Shown piece by piece: positions 53,476 through 61,583 of a stretch of DNA of 64,000 nucleotides. The stretch's first letter is position 1; every line of letters begins with the position of its first letter. Under the pieces are notes generated by a model. That model ran no database searches. It was given only the letters and a program-made list of their open reading frames with translations, and was not told where the DNA came from. Origin of the DNA: JAIXWP01 sp964428835. Its GTDB lineage: Bacteria; Bacteroidota; Bacteroidia; Flavobacteriales_D; Sanyastnellaceae. Where the stretch lies: assembly GCA_964428835.1 (NCBI GenBank), contig CAYRZQ010000014.1, positions 1-64,000 on the forward strand. The letters run 5' to 3'. A program made the translations under genes and the position numbers.

Positions 53476-54507
53476 ATGATAACATTTCCCGTAGGGGCAC
53501 AAGATATTGAGCATTTTGAAAATTGCCTTGTATGTCATAGCAATGATATCGAGCTCATAAGTGATGTGAAAGTCAGCAATGGAGTTACTTATTTGGCGAC
53601 CTCATTGTGCAGACAGTGTGGACATGTCTTTAGAAATATTCGACCAACTGAAGCGTGGTTCATGAAGGCTTTTGATATTCGTCATGCCGAACAACAAGCT
53701 GCTGGTATCAACCCAATCAACCCCGTAATCGAAGAAGATAGATTTAAAAGATATCATGCGATTGGCTCTTTTTTTACAAAGGAATATCCCAATGTAAAAA
53801 GGGCACTCGATGTTGGCTGTGGACCAGGATCGGGATTGAAGGCCTGGGAAGAAGTAGGTCTTACTGCCAAAGGCATTGATGCAGACGAGTCGCGTGCTTC
53901 ATACGCATTGAAGCTAGGTCTCGACGTATTCGTCGGACGCTGGCAGGACTTCCATACCGAAGAACTTTTCGATGTAGTAACCTGTGTACATTCACTGGAG
54001 CACTTTTATGATCCAGAAGTTTTTCTAAAGGAAATCGCTCGCCTTGCAAAGCCTGACGGTCTTTTATATGTCGAAGTTCCAGATACTCTGGATCATGTTA
54101 AAGACTGGAATGATTCCCTCTATTTAGCACACAACAGTAATTTTAACGCCTATAGCTTGGCATTACTTGCATGGTCAAACGGTTGGGAACCGGTGGCAAG
54201 AGTAAATCCTTATAAAGGAACAGGCTTGCATGAAGGACATCTAGCAATGATTTTCAGAAAAAGAACTTCTTCTACCACTGAAGAAAATCAACTTCTGAAC
54301 ATCAGTCAGGTAATTGGATATGGTGAAAAAATTAAGAATCTCTACACTCAACAGATCGAGCAACCTCTGCCACATCACTTCGCTATAAGTGCAATCAATG
54401 ATCTTTCACTTTCATTTAAAAGCAATCTTGAAGTGAAAAGAACGGTAGATGACAACTACCAAGGCCGCCAGTTGAACTTTTCAGGAAATGAAATAGAGAT
54501 ATTCTAA
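53476..54507 (+). CDS. SAM-dependent methyltransferase with N-terminal zinc ribbon
   Basis: A 343-residue protein. Residues 17-48 form a likely zinc site: Cys17 and Cys20 in CLVC, Cys45 and Cys48 in CRQCGH. The class I methyltransferase domain starts ALDVGCGPGSGLKAWEEVG and ends its first strands with GIDADES; VVTCVHSLEHFYDP and YVEVPD follow. Such proteins resemble sugar C-methyltransferases and methyltransferases of glycan loci. The tail ends with a Lys/Arg-rich stretch. It has a strong terminator after it. Confidence 0.85.
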   Translation: MITFPVGAQDIEHFENCLVCHSNDIELISDVKVSNGVTYLATSLCRQCGHVFRNIRPTEAWFMKAFDIRHAEQQAAGINPINPVIEEDRFKRYHAIGSFFTKEYPNVKRALDVGCGPGSGLKAWEEVGLTAKGIDADESRASYALKLGLDVFVGRWQDFHTEELFDVVTCVHSLEHFYDPEVFLKEIARLAKPDGLLYVEVPDTLDHVKDWNDSLYLAHNSNFNAYSLALLAWSNGWEPVARVNPYKGTGLHEGHLAMIFRKRTSSTTEENQLLNISQVIGYGEKIKNLYTQQIEQPLPHHFAISAINDLSLSFKSNLEVKRTVDDNYQGRQLNFSGNEIEIF

Positions 54508-54524
54508 TTTTTATATAATAAAGT

Positions 54525-54553
54525 AAAAGGCCTTCTCAACGAGAAGGCCTTTT
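54525..54553 (+). terminator. Strong, probably bidirectional terminator
   Basis: A 13-bp stem (54525-54537 and 54541-54553, core AAAAGGCCTTCTC) with a 3-nt loop, then TATTTTT. It ends the methyltransferase transcript and could also serve groEL, whose stop is 33 nt away on the other strand. Confidence 0.92.
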
Positions 54554-54563
54554 TATTTTTAAA

Positions 54564-54580
54564 CCGAATGAATGTTCGTT
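54564..54580. repeat. Element matching the TetR-promoter site
   Basis: On the minus strand it reads AACGAACATTCATTCGG, 14 of 17 matches to ACCGAACGTTCATTCTG at the TetR promoter. It lies between two convergent genes, past the terminator. Confidence 0.45.
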
Positions 54581-54585
54581 GGGTA

Positions 54586-56217
54586 TTACATCATTCCGCC
54601 CATTCCGCCGCCTGGCATAGCCGGCATCGCAGGACCTTCTTCTTTGATATCTGAAATTACACACTCAGTGGTGAGCAACATACCAGCTATCGATGCTGCA
54701 TTTTCTAGAGCAACACGGCTCACTTTTGTTGGATCGATTACACCAGCAGCGTAGAGATTTTCGAAGCGCTCAAAGCGCGCGTTATAACCGAAGTCATCTT
54801 TTCCTTCACGCACTTTCTGCACTATTACAGCACCTTCGCCACCAGCGTTTGCCACGATTTGACGAAGAGGCTCCTCAATCGCACGACGGATAATTTGGAT
54901 ACCAGTATTCTCGTCTTCATTAGCACCAGCGAGCTTTTCTAAAGCCGCAGCAGCACGGATATAGGCAACGCCACCTCCTGGAACAATTCCTTCTTCAACA
55001 GCTGCACGGGTAGCGTGAAGGGCATCATCCACACGGTCTTTCTTCTCCTTCATTTCTACTTCAGTAGCGGCACCAACATAGAGTACTGCCACACCACCAG
55101 CCAATTTAGCAAGGCGCTCTTGGAGTTTTTCTCTATCGTAATCAGATGTGGTCTTTTCGATTTGAGATTTGATTTCAGCAATTCTTCCTTGAATGGCTTC
55201 TTTTTGACCTGCACCATTAACGATGGTAGTATTGTCCTTGTCAACAGTGATTTTCTCAGCGCGACCTAGATCTTCAAGACCAGCATTTTCAAGTTTGAAA
55301 CCAGTTTCCTCGCTGATCACATTACCACCTGTAAGAATTGCAATATCCTGAAGCATTGCTTTTCTGCGATCTCCAAAGCCTGGGGCTTTAACAGCTGCCA
55401 CTTTGAGTGCACCACGGATTTTGTTTACTACAAGAGCTGCAAGAGCTTCGCCATCTACATCTTCAGCGATAATCAAAAGAGGACGACCTGCCTGAGCTGT
55501 CTTTTCGAGCACAGGCAACAATTCTTTCATGTTGCTGATTTTCTTATCATAAATCAAGATGAACGCATTTTCGAGTTCAGCTTCTTGATTTTCTGCATTC
55601 GTCATGAAATATGGGCTGAGATAACCGCGATCGAATTGCATACCTTCTACGGTCTTTACTTCAGTCTCTGTACCTTTTGCTTCCTCGACAGTGATAACAC
55701 CTTCGGTTCCCACCTTTTCCATTGCGAGTGCGATGAGGCTTCCGATGGCGTCGTCGTTGTTTGCTGAGATACTGGCCACTTGTTTGATTTTATCGTTGTC
55801 GCTCCCGACTGTTTTCGAAATCTTAGCCAATTCTGCAACCACAGCACCAACAGCTTTGTCGATCCCTCTTTTAAGATCCATTGGGTTTGCACCACTGGCT
55901 ACGTTTTTCAAACCAGCAGATACGATTGCTTGTGCAAGAACGGTTGCTGTAGTAGTTCCATCACCAGCGAGGTCTGCTGTTTTGGAAGCAACTTCTTTCA
56001 CCATTTGAGCGCCCATGTTTTCGATGGCGTCTTTGAGTTCTATTTCTTTTGCTACCGAAACACCATCTTTAGTGACCTGTGGAGCACCAAATTTTTTGTC
56101 GATAACTACATTTCTACCTTTAGGACCTAGGGTCACTTTTACGGCGTTTGCCAAAGCGTCAACACCGGCCTTTAACTTTTCGCGTGCTACGGTGTCAAAG
56201 GTTATTTCTTTTGCCAT
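54586..56217 (-). CDS. groL: Chaperonin GroEL
   Basis: The 60-kDa chaperonin. The 543-residue protein begins MAKEITFDTVAREKLKAGVD, has DKKFGAPQVTKDGVSVAKEI, AGDGTTTATVLAQ (ATP site), GGVAYIRAAAALEKL and the tail GGGMGGMM. It follows groES by 36 nt. No CIRCE-type inverted repeat was found upstream. Confidence 0.98.
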   Translation of the reverse strand: MAKEITFDTVAREKLKAGVDALANAVKVTLGPKGRNVVIDKKFGAPQVTKDGVSVAKEIELKDAIENMGAQMVKEVASKTADLAGDGTTTATVLAQAIVSAGLKNVASGANPMDLKRGIDKAVGAVVAELAKISKTVGSDNDKIKQVASISANNDDAIGSLIALAMEKVGTEGVITVEEAKGTETEVKTVEGMQFDRGYLSPYFMTNAENQEAELENAFILIYDKKISNMKELLPVLEKTAQAGRPLLIIAEDVDGEALAALVVNKIRGALKVAAVKAPGFGDRRKAMLQDIAILTGGNVISEETGFKLENAGLEDLGRAEKITVDKDNTTIVNGAGQKEAIQGRIAEIKSQIEKTTSDYDREKLQERLAKLAGGVAVLYVGAATEVEMKEKKDRVDDALHATRAAVEEGIVPGGGVAYIRAAAALEKLAGANEDENTGIQIIRRAIEEPLRQIVANAGGEGAVIVQKVREGKDDFGYNARFERFENLYAAGVIDPTKVSRVALENAASIAGMLLTTECVISDIKEEGPAMPAMPGGGMGGMM

Positions 56218-56253
56218 AATCGATTATTGATTTTTATGTTACGATTTACTTGA

Positions 56254-56529
56254 TTAAACAATAGCGAAAATATCTGATTCGCGCATGATGAGATATTCCT
56301 TGCCTTCAACAGTGATTTCTGTTCCAGCGTACTTTCCGTACAAAACAGTATCACCGACCTTTACAGTCATTGGCTCATCCTTTTTGCCATTTCCAACAGC
56401 AACTACGGTTCCGCGCTGTGGCTTTTCTTTCGCGGTGTCCGGAATAATGATTCCACTTGCAGTGGTAGACTCTGCCGGAGCGGCTTCTACGATAACACGG
56501 TCTGCTAGAGGTTTAATTGAAACTGACAT
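56254..56529 (-). CDS. groS: Co-chaperonin GroES
   Basis: A 91-residue lid for GroEL. It has IKPLADRVIVE, a mobile loop with SASGIIIPDT-like sequence (TTASGIIIPDTAKEKPQ), and GDTVLYGKYAGTEI. It sits after the secG terminator, so it should have its own promoter in 56530-56640; I saw no strong match there. Confidence 0.97.
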   Translation of the reverse strand: MSVSIKPLADRVIVEAAPAESTTASGIIIPDTAKEKPQRGTVVAVGNGKKDEPMTVKVGDTVLYGKYAGTEITVEGKEYLIMRESDIFAIV

Positions 56530-56646
56530 ACTTATTGTAATTTATGGTTAAACTATTTTTTTGGGTTGTGTCCGCGGATGTCACTTTTTGTGCCAACGCG
56601 GAAATACTTCTTTACTCTGCAAAAAATGGCAGTGAAGAGCAAAAAA

Positions 56647-56675
56647 AATGTCAGTGCGATTGACACACTGACATT
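56647..56675 (-). terminator. Terminator after secG
   Basis: AATGTCAGTG (56647-56656) pairs with CACTGACATT (56666-56675), 10 bp with a 9-nt loop, followed on the minus strand by eight T. Confidence 0.88.
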
Positions 56676-56700
56676 CTATATTGGTGAAAAAAGTTATGTC

Positions 56701-57015
56701 TTATTGTGCAGGCTGCTCTTGTCCTTCAGCTCCAGCAGCTCCGCCGTCTGTCTGCTCAGTCGCTGGTACAGCTTCTTCTACAGGAGGTGTGTTTGGAGTG
56801 TAAAAAGCCGCCGATGCAAGACAAAGAACGAAAAGGGCAATCGCTAGGTACCATGTAGCCTTCTCAAGGAAATCTGCTGTTCTTTGAACACCGCCGATTT
56901 GTGTTGAGCCTTGAAAACCTATTGCAAGACCACCACCTTTTGGGTTCTGCAACAATACGATGCCTCCCAAAAGAAGGGAAACGATGATGATGAGTACAAT
57001 GATAAACGTTGCCAT
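56701..57015 (-). CDS. secG: Preprotein translocase subunit SecG
   Basis: A 104-residue inner-membrane protein of two helices: MATFIIVLIIIVSLLLGGIVLLQ and ATWYLAIALFVLCLASAAFY, separated by NPKGGGLAIGF. The C-terminal 30 residues are acidic and Gly/Ala-rich, a phylum-typical extension. It follows the TPR-like gene by 8 nt and ends at a terminator. Confidence 0.95.
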   Translation of the reverse strand: MATFIIVLIIIVSLLLGGIVLLQNPKGGGLAIGFQGSTQIGGVQRTADFLEKATWYLAIALFVLCLASAAFYTPNTPPVEEAVPATEQTDGGAAGAEGQEQPAQ

Positions 57016-57023
57016 ATCAATAA

Positions 57024-58112
57024 TTACTTTTTAAGTTGGTTCAAATTTTTTAATTGGGCTGCAAAGTAAACGCTTTTTTCTGGATGAAGCACCATTAATT
57101 GACGATAAACCTTTCTGGCTTTGTCAATTTTTCCTTGTTGGGCGAATAATTTGGCCATTGTTTCGGTTACAAAGGTCATATCATCCTCCAAACTATCTTT
57201 TCCGAGATTATCCTTGGTTGGATAGTCAGTAGCCCTTCCGGGGGTAATCTTTGGCTGGAGTTGAATGAATTTGTCGATGAGGTTCTGCTGGTGGGTACGT
57301 GGTCCTGTTACTTGCATTTTTTGCACCGTAACGCTTGGCCCGGTCACATCAGTTTTTTCCGCAGCGACCTTTGCAGGTGTATCAAGAGATTCCGTGTCTT
57401 CTTCGATGTGTTTTTCTGCATCTTTCTTAGGAGATACAGCAGTGGCTCCCTTTTGCTTTGCAGCCTTCCACATCATCCATTCTGCATATGTTTTCGGCTC
57501 CTCACTCTCACTCTCATTCTCACTTTCATTCTCCTCCTCATTCTCATTCTCATTCTCATCCTCCTCTTCCTCTTCCACCTCTAGTTCAATCGTGCTTTGA
57601 ATGGCCTCGACGAGAATGTTCTGCGTCATGTCATCCAAGTCTTTTGCATGAATGGTTTCCAGAACCTCCCCCTTGTCCCCTTGTTCCTGTATTCCTGGTT
57701 CCTCCACCCCTTGTTCCCCTGTTCCCAGTTCCCCTTGTTCCCTTTGTCCCCTTGTTCCCAGTTCCCCTTGTTCCCCTGTTCCCTGTTCCTGTATCCCTTG
57801 TTCCCTTGTTCCCAGTTCCCCTTGTTCCCCTGTTCTTTGTTCTCGTTCTTGTTCTCGTTCTCGTTCTTGTTCTCGTTCTCGTTCCCCCGTTATATACTGG
57901 TACAAAGCTTTTCTATCCAACGCATACACAGCCGCCTTTTGTAGTTGGTCTGCAAAGCGGTGGTCGTTATTTTCCTTATAGAGTTTTGCAAGTAAAATTT
58001 GTGCAGCTGTGAAATATGGATACATCTCACGCACATCCTCCAATTCCTGTATGGAAATGCCTTCCCTCAATTGGGGATTTGTAATCGCGCTATAGATGAG
58101 ATTCCTATCCAT
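57024..58112 (-). CDS. TPR-like protein with a low-complexity centre encoded by DNA repeats
   Basis: 362 residues in three parts. N-terminal (about 1-72): helical, with LREGISIQELEDVREMYPYF and AQILLAKLYKENNDHRFADQ. Centre (73-205): repeats of Glu, Arg, Gln, Gly and Thr such as EREREQEREREQ, EQGELGTREQG, and then acidic runs EVEEEEEDENENENEEE and ESENESESEE. C-terminal (206-362): Lys-rich, then a TPR-like helix pair FVTETMAKLFAQQGKIDKAR and YRQLMVLHPEKS. The ends are typical for this gene position between lptE and secG. The centre is unlikely to fold and follows simple DNA repeats. Confidence 0.8.
   Translation of the reverse strand: MDRNLIYSAITNPQLREGISIQELEDVREMYPYFTAAQILLAKLYKENNDHRFADQLQKAAVYALDRKALYQYITGEREREQEREREQEREQRTGEQGELGTREQGIQEQGTGEQGELGTRGQREQGELGTGEQGVEEPGIQEQGDKGEVLETIHAKDLDDMTQNILVEAIQSTIELEVEEEEEDENENENEEENESENESESEEPKTYAEWMMWKAAKQKGATAVSPKKDAEKHIEEDTESLDTPAKVAAEKTDVTGPSVTVQKMQVTGPRTHQQNLIDKFIQLQPKITPGRATDYPTKDNLGKDSLEDDMTFVTETMAKLFAQQGKIDKARKVYRQLMVLHPEKSVYFAAQLKNLNQLKK
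57481..57590. repeat. ATTCTC-type hexamer repeat in coding DNA
   Basis: Repeating CATTCTC, CACTCTC and CCTC-type blocks. On the minus strand they encode Glu-Asn and Glu-Ser alternations followed by a run of Glu. Confidence 0.88.
57655..57890. repeat. Compound pyrimidine repeat within coding DNA
   Basis: Units such as CCCCTTGTTCC, CCCAGTTCC and CCCCTGTTCC run from about 57665 to 57835. From 57832 they give way to GTTCTC and GTTCTT hexamers to about 57886, ending GTTCCC. The order and strand are the same as in the intergenic array at 33351-33430. Translated on the minus strand as EREREQ and EQGELGTREQG-type repeats. Confidence 0.92.
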
Positions 58113-58115
58113 GAA

Positions 58116-58613
58116 TTACCAGTTACCTACACTTGCATTGTAAATTTCTTGGAGCAATTGGTCGTTGATGTCTCGCCACAATCTTTCTTCAACCGCCAAC
58201 AAGTCGAGGTTCGCTTCGAAGTCTGCAAATTTCGAGAAGGTTTTGTCAAAACTCAAATCCGGCTCCAAGGTATTTGTATATTTTACTTTTATCGTGATAT
58301 ACAATCTATTTAATGAAGCCGTTTCGTTCCCTTGAATAGCTACGGGCGCTATGCGATAGTCGGTGATATAGCCCTCATACCTTAAGTCTCCATTTGTTTC
58401 AGCCAACTTCAAAGGGCTTTGACTTAACAAAAGATCTTTCAAACTTTCCGTGAGTCGCTGTGCATAGATGGGACTGGCAAGTGCTGTTTGTGGTTTAAAT
58501 AGATCTACAGAAAATGTTGAGGCACCACTAAATTGTCCGCCGGATAAGGAGTAACGAACAGTACAAGCGACCATCATTACAAGCAAAAAGAGATATGCAA
58601 CAAAGCGTTTCAT
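58116..58613 (-). CDS. lptE: LPS assembly lipoprotein LptE
   Basis: A 165-residue lipoprotein. The signal MKRFVAYLFLLVMMVACTVRYSLS has a lipobox-like VVAC-type (MVAC) site. GGQFSGASTFSVDLFKPQ, LRYEGYITDYRIAP and LYITIKVKYTN fit the LptE/DUF-type fold of Bacteroidota. LptE plugs the LptD barrel for LPS export to the cell surface. It abuts the sigma-54 activator gene with no gap and precedes the TPR-like gene by 3 nt. Confidence 0.87.
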   Translation of the reverse strand: MKRFVAYLFLLVMMVACTVRYSLSGGQFSGASTFSVDLFKPQTALASPIYAQRLTESLKDLLLSQSPLKLAETNGDLRYEGYITDYRIAPVAIQGNETASLNRLYITIKVKYTNTLEPDLSFDKTFSKFADFEANLDLLAVEERLWRDINDQLLQEIYNASVGNW

Positions 58614-59867
58614 CTATTTTGCAAGGTTATATTCTTTAATCTTTCTGTATAATGTACGCTCGGATATGCCAAGCTCTTGTGCGGCATACTTCCTTTTGTT
58701 TTTATGCTTTTGTAGCGCCTTTTTAATTAGGTCTTTTTCGCTGTCGGTAAGGCTCAGCGATTCTTCTACTTCTTCATGCGAAGTGTGTTGCACACTTACT
58801 TCGGCAGATCTGGTTTGGGGCAGATGAATGACACTATTGGTTATTGGAGCGCTGTATTCTTGATGACTATGTTCAATGGTAGTCTCTTCTTGAAATACAC
58901 GGTCAAACAATGCCGCGTTTTCTTGGCTTGGAACAAAATTTCCGCCGCTTTGAATCATGCCAAGTACCAACTTTTTAAGGTCTTGGAGATCACTCTTCAT
59001 GTCAAACAAAACCTTGTACAAAATCTCACGTTCAGTATAATCTTGCCCTCCATTTTTTCCTAGCACCATCGGTTTACTGTTGAAACTTTCAGAGGGTAGA
59101 TATTTGGTGAGCGACTGTGCAGTTATAGTGCGATCTTCTTCGAGAACGCTCATCTGCTCCGTAATGTTTTTAAGCTGGCGCACATTCCCAGGCCAGTTAT
59201 AAGACGTCATCACCTGAATAGCCTCAGCGGTGAGCTGTAGGGGAGGCATTTTATATTTCTCTGAAAAATCAGTAGTAAACTTCTTAAAGAGTAATTCAAT
59301 ATCACCACGACGCTCACGAAGCGCTGGCATGTTGATAGGAACTTGATTAAGTCGGTAGTATAAATCTTCTCTAAACTTCCCCTGTTGTAAAGCACTGCTG
59401 AAATCCACGTTGGTTGCTGCCACAACACGCACATTTGTTTTTATCACTTTTGAAGATCCTACACGGATGATTTCGCCAGTCTCCAAAACACGCAGCAACC
59501 TTACTTGAGTTCCAAGCGGAAGTTCTGCTACTTCATCTAAAAATATAGTACCGCCATTAGCTTCTTCGAAGTAACCTTTGCGGGCTTCATGAGCTCCAGT
59601 AAAACTGCCTTTCTCATGACCGAATAACTCGCTGTCTATAGTACCCTCGGGAATTGCACCGCAGTTTACAGCTATGTAAGGTCCATGTTTGCGTGCACTG
59701 AGCTGATGAATAATTTTGGGAATCACTTCCTTACCAACACCGCTTTCTCCGTTTATCAAAACTGAGATGTTTGTGGGAGCTACCTGCACCGCCACATCGA
59801 GAGCGCGATTGAGCAATGGAGAATTACCAATAATCTCAAAACGTTGTTTTACTGATTGAATGTCCAT
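58614..59867 (-). CDS. Sigma-54-interacting AAA+ transcription activator without sensor domain
   Basis: A 417-residue activator. The AAA+ domain starts at about residue 12; Walker A is GESGVGKE (40-47), the sigma-54 contact loop is GSFTGA (87-92), Walker B lies in GTIFLDEVAELP. A Fis-type HTH (about 372-415) has YAAQELGISERTLYRKIKEY. No receiver or GAF domain precedes the AAA+ domain, so its signal is not obvious. A perfect 8-bp inverted repeat lies 20 nt before the start. It lies between miaB and lptE, a common order in this phylum. Confidence 0.95.
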   Translation of the reverse strand: MDIQSVKQRFEIIGNSPLLNRALDVAVQVAPTNISVLINGESGVGKEVIPKIIHQLSARKHGPYIAVNCGAIPEGTIDSELFGHEKGSFTGAHEARKGYFEEANGGTIFLDEVAELPLGTQVRLLRVLETGEIIRVGSSKVIKTNVRVVAATNVDFSSALQQGKFREDLYYRLNQVPINMPALRERRGDIELLFKKFTTDFSEKYKMPPLQLTAEAIQVMTSYNWPGNVRQLKNITEQMSVLEEDRTITAQSLTKYLPSESFNSKPMVLGKNGGQDYTEREILYKVLFDMKSDLQDLKKLVLGMIQSGGNFVPSQENAALFDRVFQEETTIEHSHQEYSAPITNSVIHLPQTRSAEVSVQHTSHEEVEESLSLTDSEKDLIKKALQKHKNKRKYAAQELGISERTLYRKIKEYNLAK

Positions 59868-59887
59868 AGTGATTTGGGGCTACGAAT

Positions 59888-59908
59888 ATACTGACGAACT
59901 GTCAGTAT
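59888..59908. promoter_or_regulatory. Inverted repeat ATACTGAC-N5-GTCAGTAT
   Basis: A perfect 8-bp inverted repeat with a 5-nt spacer, between the miaB stop and the sigma-54 activator start. No T-run follows on the minus strand, so it looks more like an operator than a terminator. Confidence 0.6.
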
Positions 59909-59936
59909 TCGAGCCTAAAAACATGTTAAGGTAAAA

Positions 59937-61388
59937 TTAGTTTTGTCCGGCAATCACTCGAGGATAGACTGCTGTGATTTCACCCAATAAAGTTACTGCC
60001 GTGCAATCACTTACCAGTACATCCACGTAGTCACCTGGCTTGGCGTCACCTTTAGGGAAAATGGCTACCACGTTCTGACTAATACGACCTTGATAGTGTT
60101 GATCCGACTTTTTAGAAGTGCCCTCGACCAATACCCGATGTACTTGACCTACATATGTCTTTGTTCTAATGGCACTGCATTCCATTTGCACGTCGATGAT
60201 TTCTTTCAGCCTTCTTCCTTTAACTTCTTCAGGAACATCATCTTCGTACTTTCTTTCTGCAAGTGTTTTCGGGCGCTCGCTGTACTTAAACATGTAGGCG
60301 AGGTCATATTGTACCTCCTTCATCAAGGAAATCGTATCCTGATGCTGTTCTTCGGTTTCGCCGCAGAAGCCAGAGATAATATCGGTACTTATCGCTGCGT
60401 CTGGCAAGATTCGCTTAATTGCGTCTATACGTTGAAGATACCACTCACGGCTATAGCCTCGGTTCATACGTTTCAGAACTTCCGAATTTCCACTTTGAAC
60501 TGGCAGGTGAATGTAATTACAAATGTTTTCATACTTCGCCATTACGTGAAGCACGTCATCCGTCATATCTTTAGGATGACTGGTAGAGAATCGAACACGG
60601 AGATCTGGTGAAACAAGTGCAACCATTTCCATGAGTTGAGCAAAATTGACCGTAGGCTCGCCAGGATTTACGATTTCACCTTTATTGGTGATATTCCATT
60701 TGTAGCTGTCTACGTTTTGACCCAAAAGTGTCACTTCACGATAGCCCTGATTGAAAAGATCTTCAGCTTCTTTCACAATGCTTTTCGGGTCGCGGCTGCG
60801 CTCTCGTCCTCTTGTAAATGGAACAACGCAGAAGGAACACATATTGTCACAACCTCTCATGATTGATATAAAGGCTGTAATGCCATTGCTATTGAGGCGC
60901 ACTGGGGTAATTTCAGCATATGTCTCTTCTCGACTGAGCAAAACATTTACTGCTTTTTGGCCAGTATCGACTTGGTCGATAAGGTTGGGTAAGTCGCGAT
61001 AGGCATCTGGACCTACAACAAGATCTACAAGCTTTTCTTCCTCGAGAAGTTTCTCGCGCAGTCGCTCTGCCATGCAGCCTAAGACACCCACTACCATTTC
61101 TGGCTTTCGCTTTTTTATGGATCGGAAATAGTCGAGGCGACCACGCACACGCTGCTCTGCATTGTCGCGAATAGCGCAGGTATTCAGTAGAATCAAATCT
61201 GCTTCCTCGGGATCTCTGGTGGTCGAGAAACCAGCTTCTGAGAGAATTGAAGCTACAATTTCGCTGTCTGAAAAATTCATTTGACAGCCGTAGCTTTCTA
61301 ATAATAATTTACGTCCTACCACTTGAGTAGGAGTGTCAATCATCAAGTATTCGCCTTGACGATTTTCATCGATTGTTTTTTCTTCCAC
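59937..61388 (-). CDS. miaB: tRNA-2-methylthio-N6-dimethylallyladenosine synthase
   Basis: A radical-SAM methylthiotransferase that modifies adenosine 37 of tRNA. The 483-residue protein has the three N-terminal cluster cysteines in LESYGCQMNFSDSE, LLNTCAIRDNA and GVLGCMAERL, and the radical-SAM CxxxCxxC in RGCDNMCSFCVVPFTRGRE. The TRAM domain begins near 400 (TYVGQVHRVLVEG) and fits the tRNA-binding role. Length is slightly above the usual 440-470 because of an N-terminal leader. Confidence 0.96.
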   Translation of the reverse strand: MEEKTIDENRQGEYLMIDTPTQVVGRKLLLESYGCQMNFSDSEIVASILSEAGFSTTRDPEEADLILLNTCAIRDNAEQRVRGRLDYFRSIKKRKPEMVVGVLGCMAERLREKLLEEEKLVDLVVGPDAYRDLPNLIDQVDTGQKAVNVLLSREETYAEITPVRLNSNGITAFISIMRGCDNMCSFCVVPFTRGRERSRDPKSIVKEAEDLFNQGYREVTLLGQNVDSYKWNITNKGEIVNPGEPTVNFAQLMEMVALVSPDLRVRFSTSHPKDMTDDVLHVMAKYENICNYIHLPVQSGNSEVLKRMNRGYSREWYLQRIDAIKRILPDAAISTDIISGFCGETEEQHQDTISLMKEVQYDLAYMFKYSERPKTLAERKYEDDVPEEVKGRRLKEIIDVQMECSAIRTKTYVGQVHRVLVEGTSKKSDQHYQGRISQNVVAIFPKGDAKPGDYVDVLVSDCTAVTLLGEITAVYPRVIAGQN

Positions 61389-61424
61389 AGTGTTTGGCTG
61401 TTTTGAAATTATTTATTTGGGGCG

Positions 61425-61432
61425 CAAATATA
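61425..61432 (-). promoter_or_regulatory. Promoter -7 element for miaB
   Basis: TATATTTG on the minus strand, an exact TAnnTTTG, 36 nt upstream of the miaB ATG. Confidence 0.6.
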
Positions 61433-61497
61433 GCGTTTTCAATCCTTTTAAGGGTGATTTTGAATATCGAATAGAATATGGATTGTTATGCAAATAG

Positions 61498-61526
61498 TTG
61501 TTCGGATACAAATCCGTCTATTTTTG
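61498..61526 (+). promoter_or_regulatory. Promoter for topA
   Basis: TTG at 61498-61500, 18 nt, then TATTTTTG at 61519-61526. A second TATTTTTG lies at 61544-61551, nearer the start codon, and could be an alternative. Confidence 0.6.
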
Positions 61527-61583
61527 CCCCGACCATACATAATTATTTTTGTCATTAAAGACAACAGAAAACGAGCTTAAAGA

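Noticed and set aside
56530..56640. CIRCE heat-shock operator upstream of groES
   Set aside because: No GCACTC-N9-GAGTGC inverted repeat was found.
57458..58012. Plus-strand frames rich in Pro, Leu, Ser and Val over 57261-58012
   Set aside because: They are antisense readings of the repeat tracts in the TPR-like gene, which sits correctly between lptE and secG.
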